From assembly GCA_964636895.1 (NCBI GenBank), contig CAZWUW010000107.1, positions 1-7,916 of the forward strand: a stretch of DNA of 7,916 bases, written 5' to 3'. The DNA comes from CAZWUW01 sp964636895 (lineage in GTDB: Bacteria > Bacillota > Thermincolia > Thermincolales > CAZWUW01). The position numbers were made by a program, and so were the translations under genes. The notes under the pieces are model-generated. The model made no database searches and was not told the DNA's origin. It was given only the letters and a program-made list of their open reading frames with translations. Shown in pieces: positions 1 to 5,668 of this stretch (position 1 is the stretch's first letter; every line of letters starts with the position of its first letter).

Positions 1-1
1 C

Positions 2-232
2 GGTTTGCCACTAGGCAATACCCGGTTAATGACGCCGGTGGTGATGGTGAACATCCTGGGTGCCGATTTACCGCGGGTGCTGGAAAAGATGCCGGATTTT
101 ACAGCGGATATAAAAATTCATATATACGGGAAACGGGGTCATCCGGAGCCTAAACGAAAAATGGGACACCTGACAATTACAAGCGATTGTCCGGACCAGG
201 CAGTACAATTGATAAGTAAAATCTTTGCCTAA
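2..232 (+). CDS. purK: PurK, 5-(carboxyamino)imidazole ribonucleotide synthase, C-terminal fragment (5' end outside window)
   Basis: The last 76 codons of a gene that enters from the left edge in an open frame; the TTG at 5 is an internal Leu, not a start. The residues match the C-terminal part of the PurK ATP-grasp family: a PLGNT...TPVVMVNILG stretch followed by HIYGK and RKMGH, which are hallmarks of the PurK C-terminal domain. PurK is a cytosolic enzyme that uses ATP and bicarbonate to convert aminoimidazole ribonucleotide to its N5-carboxy form, which PurE then rearranges, in de novo purine synthesis. The ATP-binding and catalytic parts lie upstream and cannot be judged. The stop is 22 bases before the next start, with no terminator hairpin between them, so read-through transcription into the following genes is possible. 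Confidence 0.9.
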   Translation, partial: GLPLGNTRLMTPVVMVNILGADLPRVLEKMPDFTADIKIHIYGKRGHPEPKRKMGHLTITSDCPDQAVQLISKIFA

Positions 233-254
233 AGCAGTGATTGGGAGGGATATT

Positions 255-608
255 ATGGCTTTAACCAAGGGTGAAATGGAAGACGCCATTACCAAGTCAA
301 TAATCCAGTGGGAAAAGGATTATATGGGACGAGGCCCTACAGAAGCTAAGACCGATATTATTCGAGACATGATTATTGTTTCATTAAGGGGGGTCTTGTC
401 AACGGCAGAAACTCATTTAGCTAAAGAAAATGACGGCATGGTGCTGGTTAAAAAATTACGCCAGTTATTAGTTGAACAGGGGCGTGCCGAGTTGGAGAAC
501 ATCTTAAGCAAGCTGACCACGGGCAAAGTGCTCAGCTTGCATACGGATATCAGTACTAAAACGGGGGAACGAATTTTTATTTTCAGAATGGATCAAACCT
601 TTGATTAA
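255..608 (+). CDS. DUF2294 (MpsC-like) family protein
   Basis: A small soluble-looking protein of 117 residues with no signal peptide or membrane segment. The start chosen is the ATG at 255, placed 5 bases after a GGGAGGG ribosome binding site (243-249); an in-frame upstream TTG at 225 overlaps purK and has no such site. The layout fits the DUF2294/COG5609 family: an amphipathic N-terminal helix, a GRGP motif (residues 25-28), a hydrophobic DMIIVSLRGVLS segment followed by an acidic/helical stretch (T/E...L), and a C-terminal beta-rich end. In Staphylococcus aureus a member of this family, MpsC, is encoded with the MpsAB cation/inorganic-carbon transport system, but many homologues stand alone and their role is unknown. 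No transporter gene is visible here. The family call is from pattern recognition; the function is not known. Confidence 0.7.
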   Translation: MALTKGEMEDAITKSIIQWEKDYMGRGPTEAKTDIIRDMIIVSLRGVLSTAETHLAKENDGMVLVKKLRQLLVEQGRAELENILSKLTTGKVLSLHTDISTKTGERIFIFRMDQTFD

Positions 609-627
609 TGTACAGGGAGGGTAACGA

Positions 628-1008
628 ATGCTTAGAAAAGCCATGATCGCTGTAGTTGCCCGGATGGACTGGCATACATCCTTAAGCTTACTTCCGGCGA
701 TGGGTCGAACCCAGGACGATACCCGCGTAATCCAGGATATCGAATTACCGCATGAGTTAAACCCAGGTTTTACAAAACAGGTTCTGCATATGATTGTTGA
801 CCACGGAGCATTGGAGGTGTTTGTGATTGGCTCACATTCTACGGAGACAGCCCAGGATATTGTTGACAGAGTTAACAGTCTGAGGGAATGGAGGGATTTT
901 CCCATTGGGCTGCCCGTCCATGGCCTGCTTTTTAATCCGGCAACCTGTAAGCTTGATTTAGTCTGTAAAGGTTATTATAAAAGGGAGGAATGTAAAAAAT
1001 GTCAGTAA
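628..1008 (+). CDS. Small protein with degenerate beta-carbonic anhydrase-like fold, predicted inactive
   Basis: A 126-residue protein starting at an ATG 6 bases after GGGAGGG (615-621). I recognise no named family, but the whole length can be laid on a short (Cab-type) beta-carbonic anhydrase. AMIAVVARMDWH (5-16) falls where the IITCMDSR segment lies; TRVIQDIE falls on AKVIKNAG; VLHMIVDHGALEVFVIGSHSTE (52-73) falls on the helix-strand leading into GHTDC; and GLPVHGLLFNPATCKLDLV falls on the C-terminal GVHGLIIDINTGRL strand pair. The usual zinc ligands (Cys, His, Cys) and the Asp-Arg dyad are not kept: the first Cys position is Ala/Arg, the Arg is His, and the His/Cys pair reads Ser...Thr/Glu. 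All four cysteines (107, 113, 122, 125) sit in the last 20 residues. It overlaps the next gene by 10 bases. The fold assignment is inference; a binding or scaffold role is possible. Confidence 0.55.
   Translation: MLRKAMIAVVARMDWHTSLSLLPAMGRTQDDTRVIQDIELPHELNPGFTKQVLHMIVDHGALEVFVIGSHSTETAQDIVDRVNSLREWRDFPIGLPVHGLLFNPATCKLDLVCKGYYKREECKKCQ
982..989 (+). promoter_or_regulatory. Ribosome binding site of the CdhB-like gene, inside the preceding gene
   Basis: AGGGAGGA lies 9 bases before the ATG at 999 and is itself translated as part of the C-terminal tail of the preceding 126-residue protein (…KREEC…). It fixes the start of the CdhB-like gene and implies translational coupling of the two. Confidence 0.7.
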
Positions 1009-1583
1009 GTACATACCGGGTCCAGCCCGGACCCGAAGGTTATTTGCCGCCGTCGGCTGCTTCCATGGGTGTTATGCTGCCCGAAAAAGGTGAGGCTTTA
1101 TTGGAAGGCGCGGTTGTTTCTGAAGCGGCAGCTATGCAAAAAATCGCTGAAAAACTGCTGCACGCCAAAAATCCAGTCTTTTTTCCGGGTCCGCTGGTGC
1201 TCTGGGACTGGCAACCGGGAGTGGCGGAAAAAGCCCGGGCCATTAGAGAGTTAGCTGAAGCCGTCGCTGCCCAAATCATTCCGATGCCGGACTATCGGCC
1301 AAAGTATCCTATGATTAACCCTGCTATTGAGATTAATCCCAATCATCCCAACCTTACCATCTGGCACAATAAGATAGATGTATGCGTTTTTGTGGGCGTG
1401 CACTGTCATTACGCCAATGTAGCCCTGAAGATTATCCGGGGCGGTACCGATTGCTATACCATTGCCCTTTGTGGGGAGACCGGACATGAAGATGCTATGA
1501 TTTCCCTGCGGGATACAGGGCTGCCGGAATTAAAGAAACTGCATGAAGTTATTGCATCGGTAAAAAAGGAGGGGCATAAGTGA
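999..1583 (+). CDS. cdhB: CO dehydrogenase/acetyl-CoA synthase epsilon-subunit family protein (CdhB-like)
   Basis: A 194-residue cytosolic protein resembling the epsilon subunit of the archaeal acetyl-CoA decarbonylase/synthase (CdhB, Pfam CO_dh). Supporting segments are the helix plus strand AEKLLHAKNPVFFPGPL (50-66), expected for the nucleotide-binding-like (DHS) fold of this family; KIDVCVFVGVHCHYANVAL (125-143), the D-V-x-x-x-x-G...Y-A strand-turn-helix; and TIALCGETGHEDAMISL (154-170), the strand preceding a family-typical region. In archaea this subunit associates tightly with the Ni-Fe-S CODH subunit and carries no cluster itself; its exact role is debated. No CODH catalytic subunit, ACS or corrinoid protein gene is in the window, so this is an orphan epsilon homologue embedded in a 2-oxoacid oxidoreductase operon. 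Four Cys (129, 136, 152, 158) are present, two of them in the GVHCHY region. It overlaps the previous gene by 10 bases and the next by 4 (GTGA). Family call good; function open. Confidence 0.75.
   Translation: MSVSTYRVQPGPEGYLPPSAASMGVMLPEKGEALLEGAVVSEAAAMQKIAEKLLHAKNPVFFPGPLVLWDWQPGVAEKARAIRELAEAVAAQIIPMPDYRPKYPMINPAIEINPNHPNLTIWHNKIDVCVFVGVHCHYANVALKIIRGGTDCYTIALCGETGHEDAMISLRDTGLPELKKLHEVIASVKKEGHK
1566..1574 (+). promoter_or_regulatory. Ribosome binding site deciding the GTG start of the first alpha subunit
   Basis: AAGGAGGGG is 5 bases before GTG at 1580, which overlaps the upstream TGA stop as GTGA. It supports the non-ATG start and coupled translation. Confidence 0.7.
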
Positions 1584-2722
1584 TTGCACAAAGCGTCGTA
1601 GCACCGGAACACCTTTTTTTTCAGGCGGCGAGAGAAAGATTGTTTATTACCGGCAGTGAGGCAGTTAAAGAAGCTATCAAACGGGCAAATGTAGATATGG
1701 CTATTTCCTATCCGATTACCCCGCAGTCAGAAAGTATGCATTTGGTGGGGGATATATATGCGGAAGGATACATTCGGGAATATTTCCGGGGTGAAAATGA
1801 GTTTGCCGTTATGTCGGCTGTGGCCGGGGCCGCCATGGGGGGCGTGCGGGTTTTTACTGCCACCGGGGGACCGGGCACCCTGCGGGCTTTTGAAATATTT
1901 TCTACCTGGGCCGGTGCCAGGTTGCCGATAGTTTGTGCTTTTATGACCAGAGGGGTTAATTCCCCGCTGACTATCCAGCCGGATACTATTGAAATGGCTT
2001 TTATGCTGGATACCGGGATTATGATGTTCCATGCCGAAAATGCCCAGGACCTTTATGATATGATTCTAAAAGCCTTTATTATTGCTGAAAAAACAGATGT
2101 GCACATTCCGGTGGGGGTATTTGTTGACGGGTTTTTTGTCACCCATACCAGGGACAATGTCGAAATTGCGTCTGCAGATATTAAACTGCCGTCATATGAC
2201 CCTTACAGTGCGCCGGTGCCGGTGATGGATATGGAAAATGTGCCGTTCAGGCAGATGCGGGATCCCTTTGTCATGAAGAGTAATTTTATCAGTTATGCCG
2301 CTCATGCTTCCTGGCAGCAGGAAATCCTGGCGGCGGCGGAAAGGTCCAGGAAATACGTTCATCAGTATCTTGGCGGACTGGTCGAGACTGAAAACGAAGA
2401 TGCCGATATTCTTATTATTGCTTCAGGCACGGCGGTTTCCCAGAGCCGGGAAGCGATTGCCCTGGCCCGTCAGGAAGGCTTAAATGCCGGGCTGGTCAAG
2501 ATTAAGAGTCTCCGGCCGTTTCCGGTACAAGAAATTATGCAACTGACTCAAAAAGCCAAAGCCGTCATTGTGCCCGAGTTTAACCGGGTAGGCTGGCTGG
2601 CCAGAGAAATTAAAGCTGTAATGGCAGATACCACCAAAGTGGTGGCAGGTCCCAGAGTATTCGGCGGAATGACCATGCCGCCGGATTTGATTCTGGCGGA
2701 AATCAGGAGGTGTTCGGCATGA
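1580..2722 (+). CDS. porA: 2-oxoacid (pyruvate-type):ferredoxin oxidoreductase, alpha subunit, copy 1
   Basis: A 380-residue alpha chain of the pyruvate:ferredoxin oxidoreductase (POR) superfamily, which cleaves a 2-oxoacid with CoA to acyl-CoA, CO2 and two reduced ferredoxins, or runs in reverse. The pyrimidine-binding domain begins at FITGSEAVKEA (22-32) and has YPITPQSES (44-52), with Thr47 matching the substrate-contacting Thr of PFOR; GENEFAVM with Glu74 matching the TPP-activating Glu; TATGGPGTLRAFE; and Arg124 in TRGVNSP matching the substrate-carboxylate Arg of PFOR. The DGF segment (around FVDGFFVTH) and a transketolase-C-like domain (ASGTAVSQSREA ... KIKSLRPFP ... EFNRVGWLAREI) follow. 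The family's NDHSD region after that Arg is replaced by IQPDTIEMA, so pyruvate is likely but not proven. Start is GTG, overlapping the CdhB-like stop; its own stop overlaps the beta start as ATGA. It resembles the second alpha (4478-5656) at roughly two thirds identity by eye. Confidence 0.88.
   Translation: MIAQSVVAPEHLFFQAARERLFITGSEAVKEAIKRANVDMAISYPITPQSESMHLVGDIYAEGYIREYFRGENEFAVMSAVAGAAMGGVRVFTATGGPGTLRAFEIFSTWAGARLPIVCAFMTRGVNSPLTIQPDTIEMAFMLDTGIMMFHAENAQDLYDMILKAFIIAEKTDVHIPVGVFVDGFFVTHTRDNVEIASADIKLPSYDPYSAPVPVMDMENVPFRQMRDPFVMKSNFISYAAHASWQQEILAAAERSRKYVHQYLGGLVETENEDADILIIASGTAVSQSREAIALARQEGLNAGLVKIKSLRPFPVQEIMQLTQKAKAVIVPEFNRVGWLAREIKAVMADTTKVVAGPRVFGGMTMPPDLILAEIRRCSA
2705..2710 (+). 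promoter_or_regulatory. Ribosome binding site deciding the ATG start of the first beta subunit
   Basis: AGGAGG is 8 bases before ATG at 2719. The in-frame GTG at 2710 lies within this site itself, so 2719 is the better start. Confidence 0.7.
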
Positions 2723-3582
2723 AAAAGAACCTGTTCAGGATATCACCCGATTTTGCAGGTATTATGCCTGCTGAATACCGGGAACTGGTCGAGCAAGGGC
2801 CCTTCGGGAAAGGCTTTGGCGTACCTGACTTGGGAACTTTCAAGGAGCTGCTCGAAGAGCACCCGCTCTGTGCCGGCTGCGGGCTGGCACTAGCCATGCG
2901 GTTGGTGCTGGCCTCCCTGCCCAATCCCGAGGATACAGTTATTGTTGGTTCTACCGGGTGTAGTGCGCTGGCTTTTCCCCAGGTGGCCATACATAATATT
3001 CATTCTCTTTTTGGCAATCAGAATGCTGTGGCATCCGGTTTAAAACGTGCTTTGCAGCTTAGATTTCCCGATAAGGTTAAAGATGTGGTGGTCATCGCCG
3101 GTGACGGGGCCACTGCCGATATCGGGCTGGATATGGTAATGCAGTCATGGTTCCGGCGGGAAAACATTACTACCATTATGCTGGACAATGAAGCTTATGC
3201 CAACACCGGTGGTCAGGAAAGCGGCATGTCCCCTGAAGGGACTGTCCTTAATATGGCACCTAAAGGCAAAAAGTTTCCCAAGGTCTCTTTGCCGGAGATT
3301 GCCCGGGATGCCGGGTGTGCTTATGTGGCAACAGCCTCGCCGGCCCAGCCCAAACGTTTGGGAAAAATGGTCAGGCAGTCCATACTGGTGGCCAGGGAAG
3401 TCGGCCCCACCTATCTCCAGGTGTTTTGCCCCTGCCCGACCAATTATAAGTTCAAAGCCAGAGAGATGGTAAAGAAAATCAGGGAACGGGTGCAGGCCGG
3501 AACTTATCAGAACAGTGAATACATTATCCCGGAGGCCCGGGAACTATTAACCCGCTTAGAGGAGGGAACAGACGATGCATAA
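2719..3582 (+). CDS. porB: 2-oxoacid (pyruvate-type):ferredoxin oxidoreductase, beta (TPP) subunit, copy 1
   Basis: A 287-residue TPP-binding beta chain, partner of the alpha chain encoded just upstream (ATGA overlap). The proximal [4Fe-4S] cluster ligands expected of POR beta chains are present: Cys51 and Cys54 (HPLCAGCG), Cys81 (STGC) and a Cys in CPCPT (237 or 239; 239 aligns with the second copy). The TPP/Mg motif runs from GDG (128-130) to Asp156-Asn157, followed by EAYANTGGQESG, the counterpart of the POR NEAYMNTGxQ segment. About 50 residues precede the first Cys, with a PAEYRELVEQGPF...DLGTFKE block that is longer than the N-terminus of many POR beta chains and is shared by the second copy. 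The last 8 bases overlap the gamma start. The substrate is inferred as pyruvate or a close 2-oxoacid from the POR-like motifs; it is not proven. Confidence 0.88.
   Translation: MKKNLFRISPDFAGIMPAEYRELVEQGPFGKGFGVPDLGTFKELLEEHPLCAGCGLALAMRLVLASLPNPEDTVIVGSTGCSALAFPQVAIHNIHSLFGNQNAVASGLKRALQLRFPDKVKDVVVIAGDGATADIGLDMVMQSWFRRENITTIMLDNEAYANTGGQESGMSPEGTVLNMAPKGKKFPKVSLPEIARDAGCAYVATASPAQPKRLGKMVRQSILVAREVGPTYLQVFCPCPTNYKFKAREMVKKIRERVQAGTYQNSEYIIPEARELLTRLEEGTDDA
3559..3566 (+). promoter_or_regulatory. Ribosome binding site of the gamma subunit, inside the beta gene
   Basis: GAGGAGGG lies 8 bases before the ATG at 3575 and is encoded within the last codons of the first beta subunit (…RLEEGT…), indicating coupled translation of beta and gamma. 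Confidence 0.65.
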
Positions 3583-4288
3583 AAAAATCTGTATCAGAAT
3601 GTCCGGGTTAGGTGGTCAGGGCGTGGTAACAGCCGCCCATATCCTGGGCGCGGCCGCCACCCGGGACGGTAAAGAAAGTACGGTAAACCCTTTCTTCGGC
3701 GCCGAAAAGAGGCTGGCACCTGCCGAAAGCTATGTGCGAATTGCCACAAGTCGGATTTATGAGCGGGGCGAAGTGCTTTTTCCTGATATTATCATGATTT
3801 TTCACCCCCATGTAATCACTCTTGGTAAATGTTACACCATGCCCTTTTTTGACGGTTTGCAGCCGGATGGCGTGCTGCTCATTAATTCCGAGACACCGCT
3901 GGCATTGAACCCGGAGGATGTAATTAAATTAAAGAAATTAAATGCCCGGCTTTATTATGTTTCGGCCACTAAAATTGCCGCCGAGGTAGGCGGTACTGAA
4001 CTCTCTACCAATATGGCAATGCTGGGCGGGTTATTGGGAATAAGAGAGATTGTTTCACCTCAGGCACTTCAGGAATCTCTACAGGAGAGATTTGGCGGCG
4101 ACAAATTTGTAGCCTCCGGCACTACCGCTGTCCTTGATGATGCTTTAAAAGGCAAGTACGCTAAGCTCACGCAACTGATTGAAAAAAATATGGAAGTAGT
4201 TGAAAAAGCTGGGGCAGCAGTTGAGGAGTATAGTTTTAATAACGGGCAAGTAGGATGGGAGGGAAAAGATCATGTATGTTGCGGCTGA
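3575..4288 (+). CDS. porG: 2-oxoacid (pyruvate-type):ferredoxin oxidoreductase, gamma subunit
   Basis: A 237-residue member of the POR gamma family, the only gamma gene in the window. Hallmarks are the glycine-rich CoA-interacting GLGGQGVVTAAHILG (11-25) and, 14 residues further, NPFFGAEKRLAPAESYVRI (38-56), which match the family G-x-GGQG and FFG-x-E-R-R-G-x-P signatures. Later, the FPDIIMIFHP, GVLLINSE and ELSTNMAMLGGL segments are typical of the Rossmann-like core. It is longer than the usual ~180-200 residues. After the core there is an extra helical stretch (IEKNMEVVEKAGAAVEE) and a short tail ending in Cys-Cys-Gly; the final 17 bases overlap the delta gene. Lying between two alpha/beta pairs, it probably serves both, since no second gamma is visible. 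The usual gene order gamma-delta-alpha-beta is met with the downstream pair. Confidence 0.88.
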   Translation: MHKKICIRMSGLGGQGVVTAAHILGAAATRDGKESTVNPFFGAEKRLAPAESYVRIATSRIYERGEVLFPDIIMIFHPHVITLGKCYTMPFFDGLQPDGVLLINSETPLALNPEDVIKLKKLNARLYYVSATKIAAEVGGTELSTNMAMLGGLLGIREIVSPQALQESLQERFGGDKFVASGTTAVLDDALKGKYAKLTQLIEKNMEVVEKAGAAVEEYSFNNGQVGWEGKDHVCCG

Positions 4289-4466
4289 GCTAGCAGAGGA
4301 AAAATGCACCGGATGCAAATTGTGCATCTTTACCTGTCCCGATCCCAATGTTATTAAATTCAGGCCGGATGATCAGAAGGTTGCTGTTGATGAAAACCGC
4401 TGTAAAGGTTGCGGACTGTGCGCGGAAATTTGCCCCAAAGGGGCAATAACCGTCGGCGGTTTTTAG
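4272..4466 (+). CDS. porD: 2-oxoacid (pyruvate-type):ferredoxin oxidoreductase, delta subunit, 2x[4Fe-4S] ferredoxin
   Basis: A 64-residue bacterial-type ferredoxin subunit. It has two complete C-x2-C-x2-C-x3-C-P motifs (Cys12, 15, 18, 22 and Cys44, 47, 50, 54), each expected to bind one [4Fe-4S] cluster, with a PDPNVIKF and a PKGAITV beta segment after each motif as in the delta chain of four-subunit PORs. It is shorter than many delta subunits (about 80-105 residues) because the N-terminal extension is missing. It passes electrons from the proximal cluster of beta to soluble ferredoxin. The start is an ATG 8 bases after GGGAGGG (4257-4263), inside the end of the gamma gene. It is the only delta in the locus, so both alpha/beta copies presumably rely on it or on an outside ferredoxin. 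Confidence 0.9.
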   Translation: MYVAAELAEEKCTGCKLCIFTCPDPNVIKFRPDDQKVAVDENRCKGCGLCAEICPKGAITVGGF

Positions 4467-4477
4467 GGGGGCGGCCA

Positions 4478-5656
4478 ATGATTGAGAAGGTAAATATGAC
4501 CAAGGAACAACGCGCAGTTGACCCGGACTATCTTTTGCGGACAGCTCCCCGGGAGCAAGCTTTTATAACCGGCAGCGAAGCGGTGGCGGAAGCTGTCAAG
4601 CGAGCTAATGTGGATATAGCCATAGCTTACCCTATTACTCCGCAAAGTGAAAGCATGCATCTGGTCGGTGATTTGTATGCCAAAGGGTATCTGCAGGATT
4701 ACTACCGGGCCGAAAATGAATTTGCTGTAATGGCCGCTATCCATGGCGCTTCTTTGGGCGGTGGCCGGGTTTTTACTGCTACTAGCGGCCCGGGTACGCT
4801 GCGGGCCATGGAGATGTTTCCGGTTTGGGCCGGTGCCCGTCAGCCGATTGTTTGTGCTTTTATGTGCCGGGGGGTATCCCTGCCGCCTTCCATTCAGCCA
4901 GAAAATATTGAAATGGCGATGCTTTTGGATACCGGCATGCTGATGTGGCACGCCGAGAATGCCCAAGATTTTTTTGATATGCTCCTCAAAGCTTACGCGG
5001 TTGCTGAACAACCCGACGTGCATCTGCCTGTCGGGGTCTTCGCGGACGGATTCTTTGTAACTCACACCAGGGATTTGGTTATGCTGCCCCCGGCAGATCT
5101 CCAACTACCCGCCTATGATGCCCGGCATGCGCCGGTACCGACTTTGGATATGGAAACTCCGCCCATGCGGATGGTTCGTGATCCACTGCTTAATAAGAGC
5201 AATTTTATTAGTTACGCGGCTAATGCCAGCTGGCATCAGGAAATACTGGCCGCCGCCGAACGGGCCCGCAAGCACATAAACCACTATTTGGGCGGGCTGC
5301 TGGAAGTGGAAAACCCGGCGGCCGAAGTATTTATTGCGGCTTCCGGCACCGCCGTTTCCCAAAGTCGGGAAGCATTGCGGGCTTTGCAGCAGGAAGGCAT
5401 TGAGGTCGGGTTGATAAAAATTAAATCCATTCGGCCGTTCCCCACCGAAGAGCTTGTGGCCGCCACTGCTGAGGCCAAGCTTATTGTGGTGCCGGAATTT
5501 AATGCCGGGGGTTGGTTAGCCCGCGAGATCAAGGCGGCGCTGGATCATAACAGCAGAGTGGCAGGCGGGCCCAGGGTCTTTGGCGGTATGACCATGCCTA
5601 TTGAACTAATAGTGAGTGAAGTGAAAAATGCGATGAAAACCAGGGGACTCCTGTAA
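4478..5656 (+). CDS. porA: 2-oxoacid (pyruvate-type):ferredoxin oxidoreductase, alpha subunit, copy 2
   Basis: A 392-residue alpha chain, second copy. It starts at the ATG 6 bases after AGGGGGG (4465-4471), which overlaps the delta stop; an ATG at 4496 is an alternative. The extra ~10 residues before FITGSEAVAEA (29-39) have no counterpart in copy 1. Catalytic features are kept: YPITPQSES with Thr54, ENEFAVM with Glu81, TATSGPGTLRAME, Arg131 in CRGVSLP, DGFFVTHTRD, and the C-terminal ASGTAVSQSREA ... KIKSIRPFP ... EFNAGGWLAREI domain. As in copy 1, the segment after the Arg reads IQPENIEMA, not the usual POR NDHSD. The active-site loop differs from copy 1 (NSPLT versus SLPPS), as does the residue before the Arg (Thr versus Cys). 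With gamma, delta and the following beta it forms a canonical gamma-delta-alpha-beta set. Confidence 0.88.
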   Translation: MIEKVNMTKEQRAVDPDYLLRTAPREQAFITGSEAVAEAVKRANVDIAIAYPITPQSESMHLVGDLYAKGYLQDYYRAENEFAVMAAIHGASLGGGRVFTATSGPGTLRAMEMFPVWAGARQPIVCAFMCRGVSLPPSIQPENIEMAMLLDTGMLMWHAENAQDFFDMLLKAYAVAEQPDVHLPVGVFADGFFVTHTRDLVMLPPADLQLPAYDARHAPVPTLDMETPPMRMVRDPLLNKSNFISYAANASWHQEILAAAERARKHINHYLGGLLEVENPAAEVFIAASGTAVSQSREALRALQQEGIEVGLIKIKSIRPFPTEELVAATAEAKLIVVPEFNAGGWLAREIKAALDHNSRVAGGPRVFGGMTMPIELIVSEVKNAMKTRGLL

Positions 5657-5661
5657 GGAGG
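5655..5661 (+). promoter_or_regulatory. Ribosome binding site of the second beta subunit
   Basis: AAGGAGG overlaps the last two bases of the alpha stop and lies 7 bases before ATG at 5669. Confidence 0.65.
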
Positions 5662-5668
5662 TTTAAAT

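Noticed and set aside
504..905. A 133-codon open frame on the - strand
   Set aside because: Crosses the junction of two well-supported + strand genes that have good ribosome binding sites; looks like chance.
990..995. ATG directly followed by TAA just before the CdhB-like start, as a start-stop regulatory element
   Set aside because: It is immediately next to the ribosome binding site with essentially no spacer, so initiation there is unlikely.
4409..4477. Longer N-terminus for the second alpha subunit
   Set aside because: It would overlap most of the second cluster motif of the delta ferredoxin, and there is a ribosome binding site just before ATG 4478.
4463..5104. A 213-codon open frame on the - strand
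   Set aside because: Lies fully antisense to the second alpha subunit, whose protein is strongly family-like; the antisense reading shows no recognisable motif and no good start context.
5641..5661. Short inverted repeat near the alpha/beta junction as a terminator
   Set aside because: The stem is only about five pairs (CAGG...CCTG), has no T-run and overlaps the ribosome binding site of the next gene.
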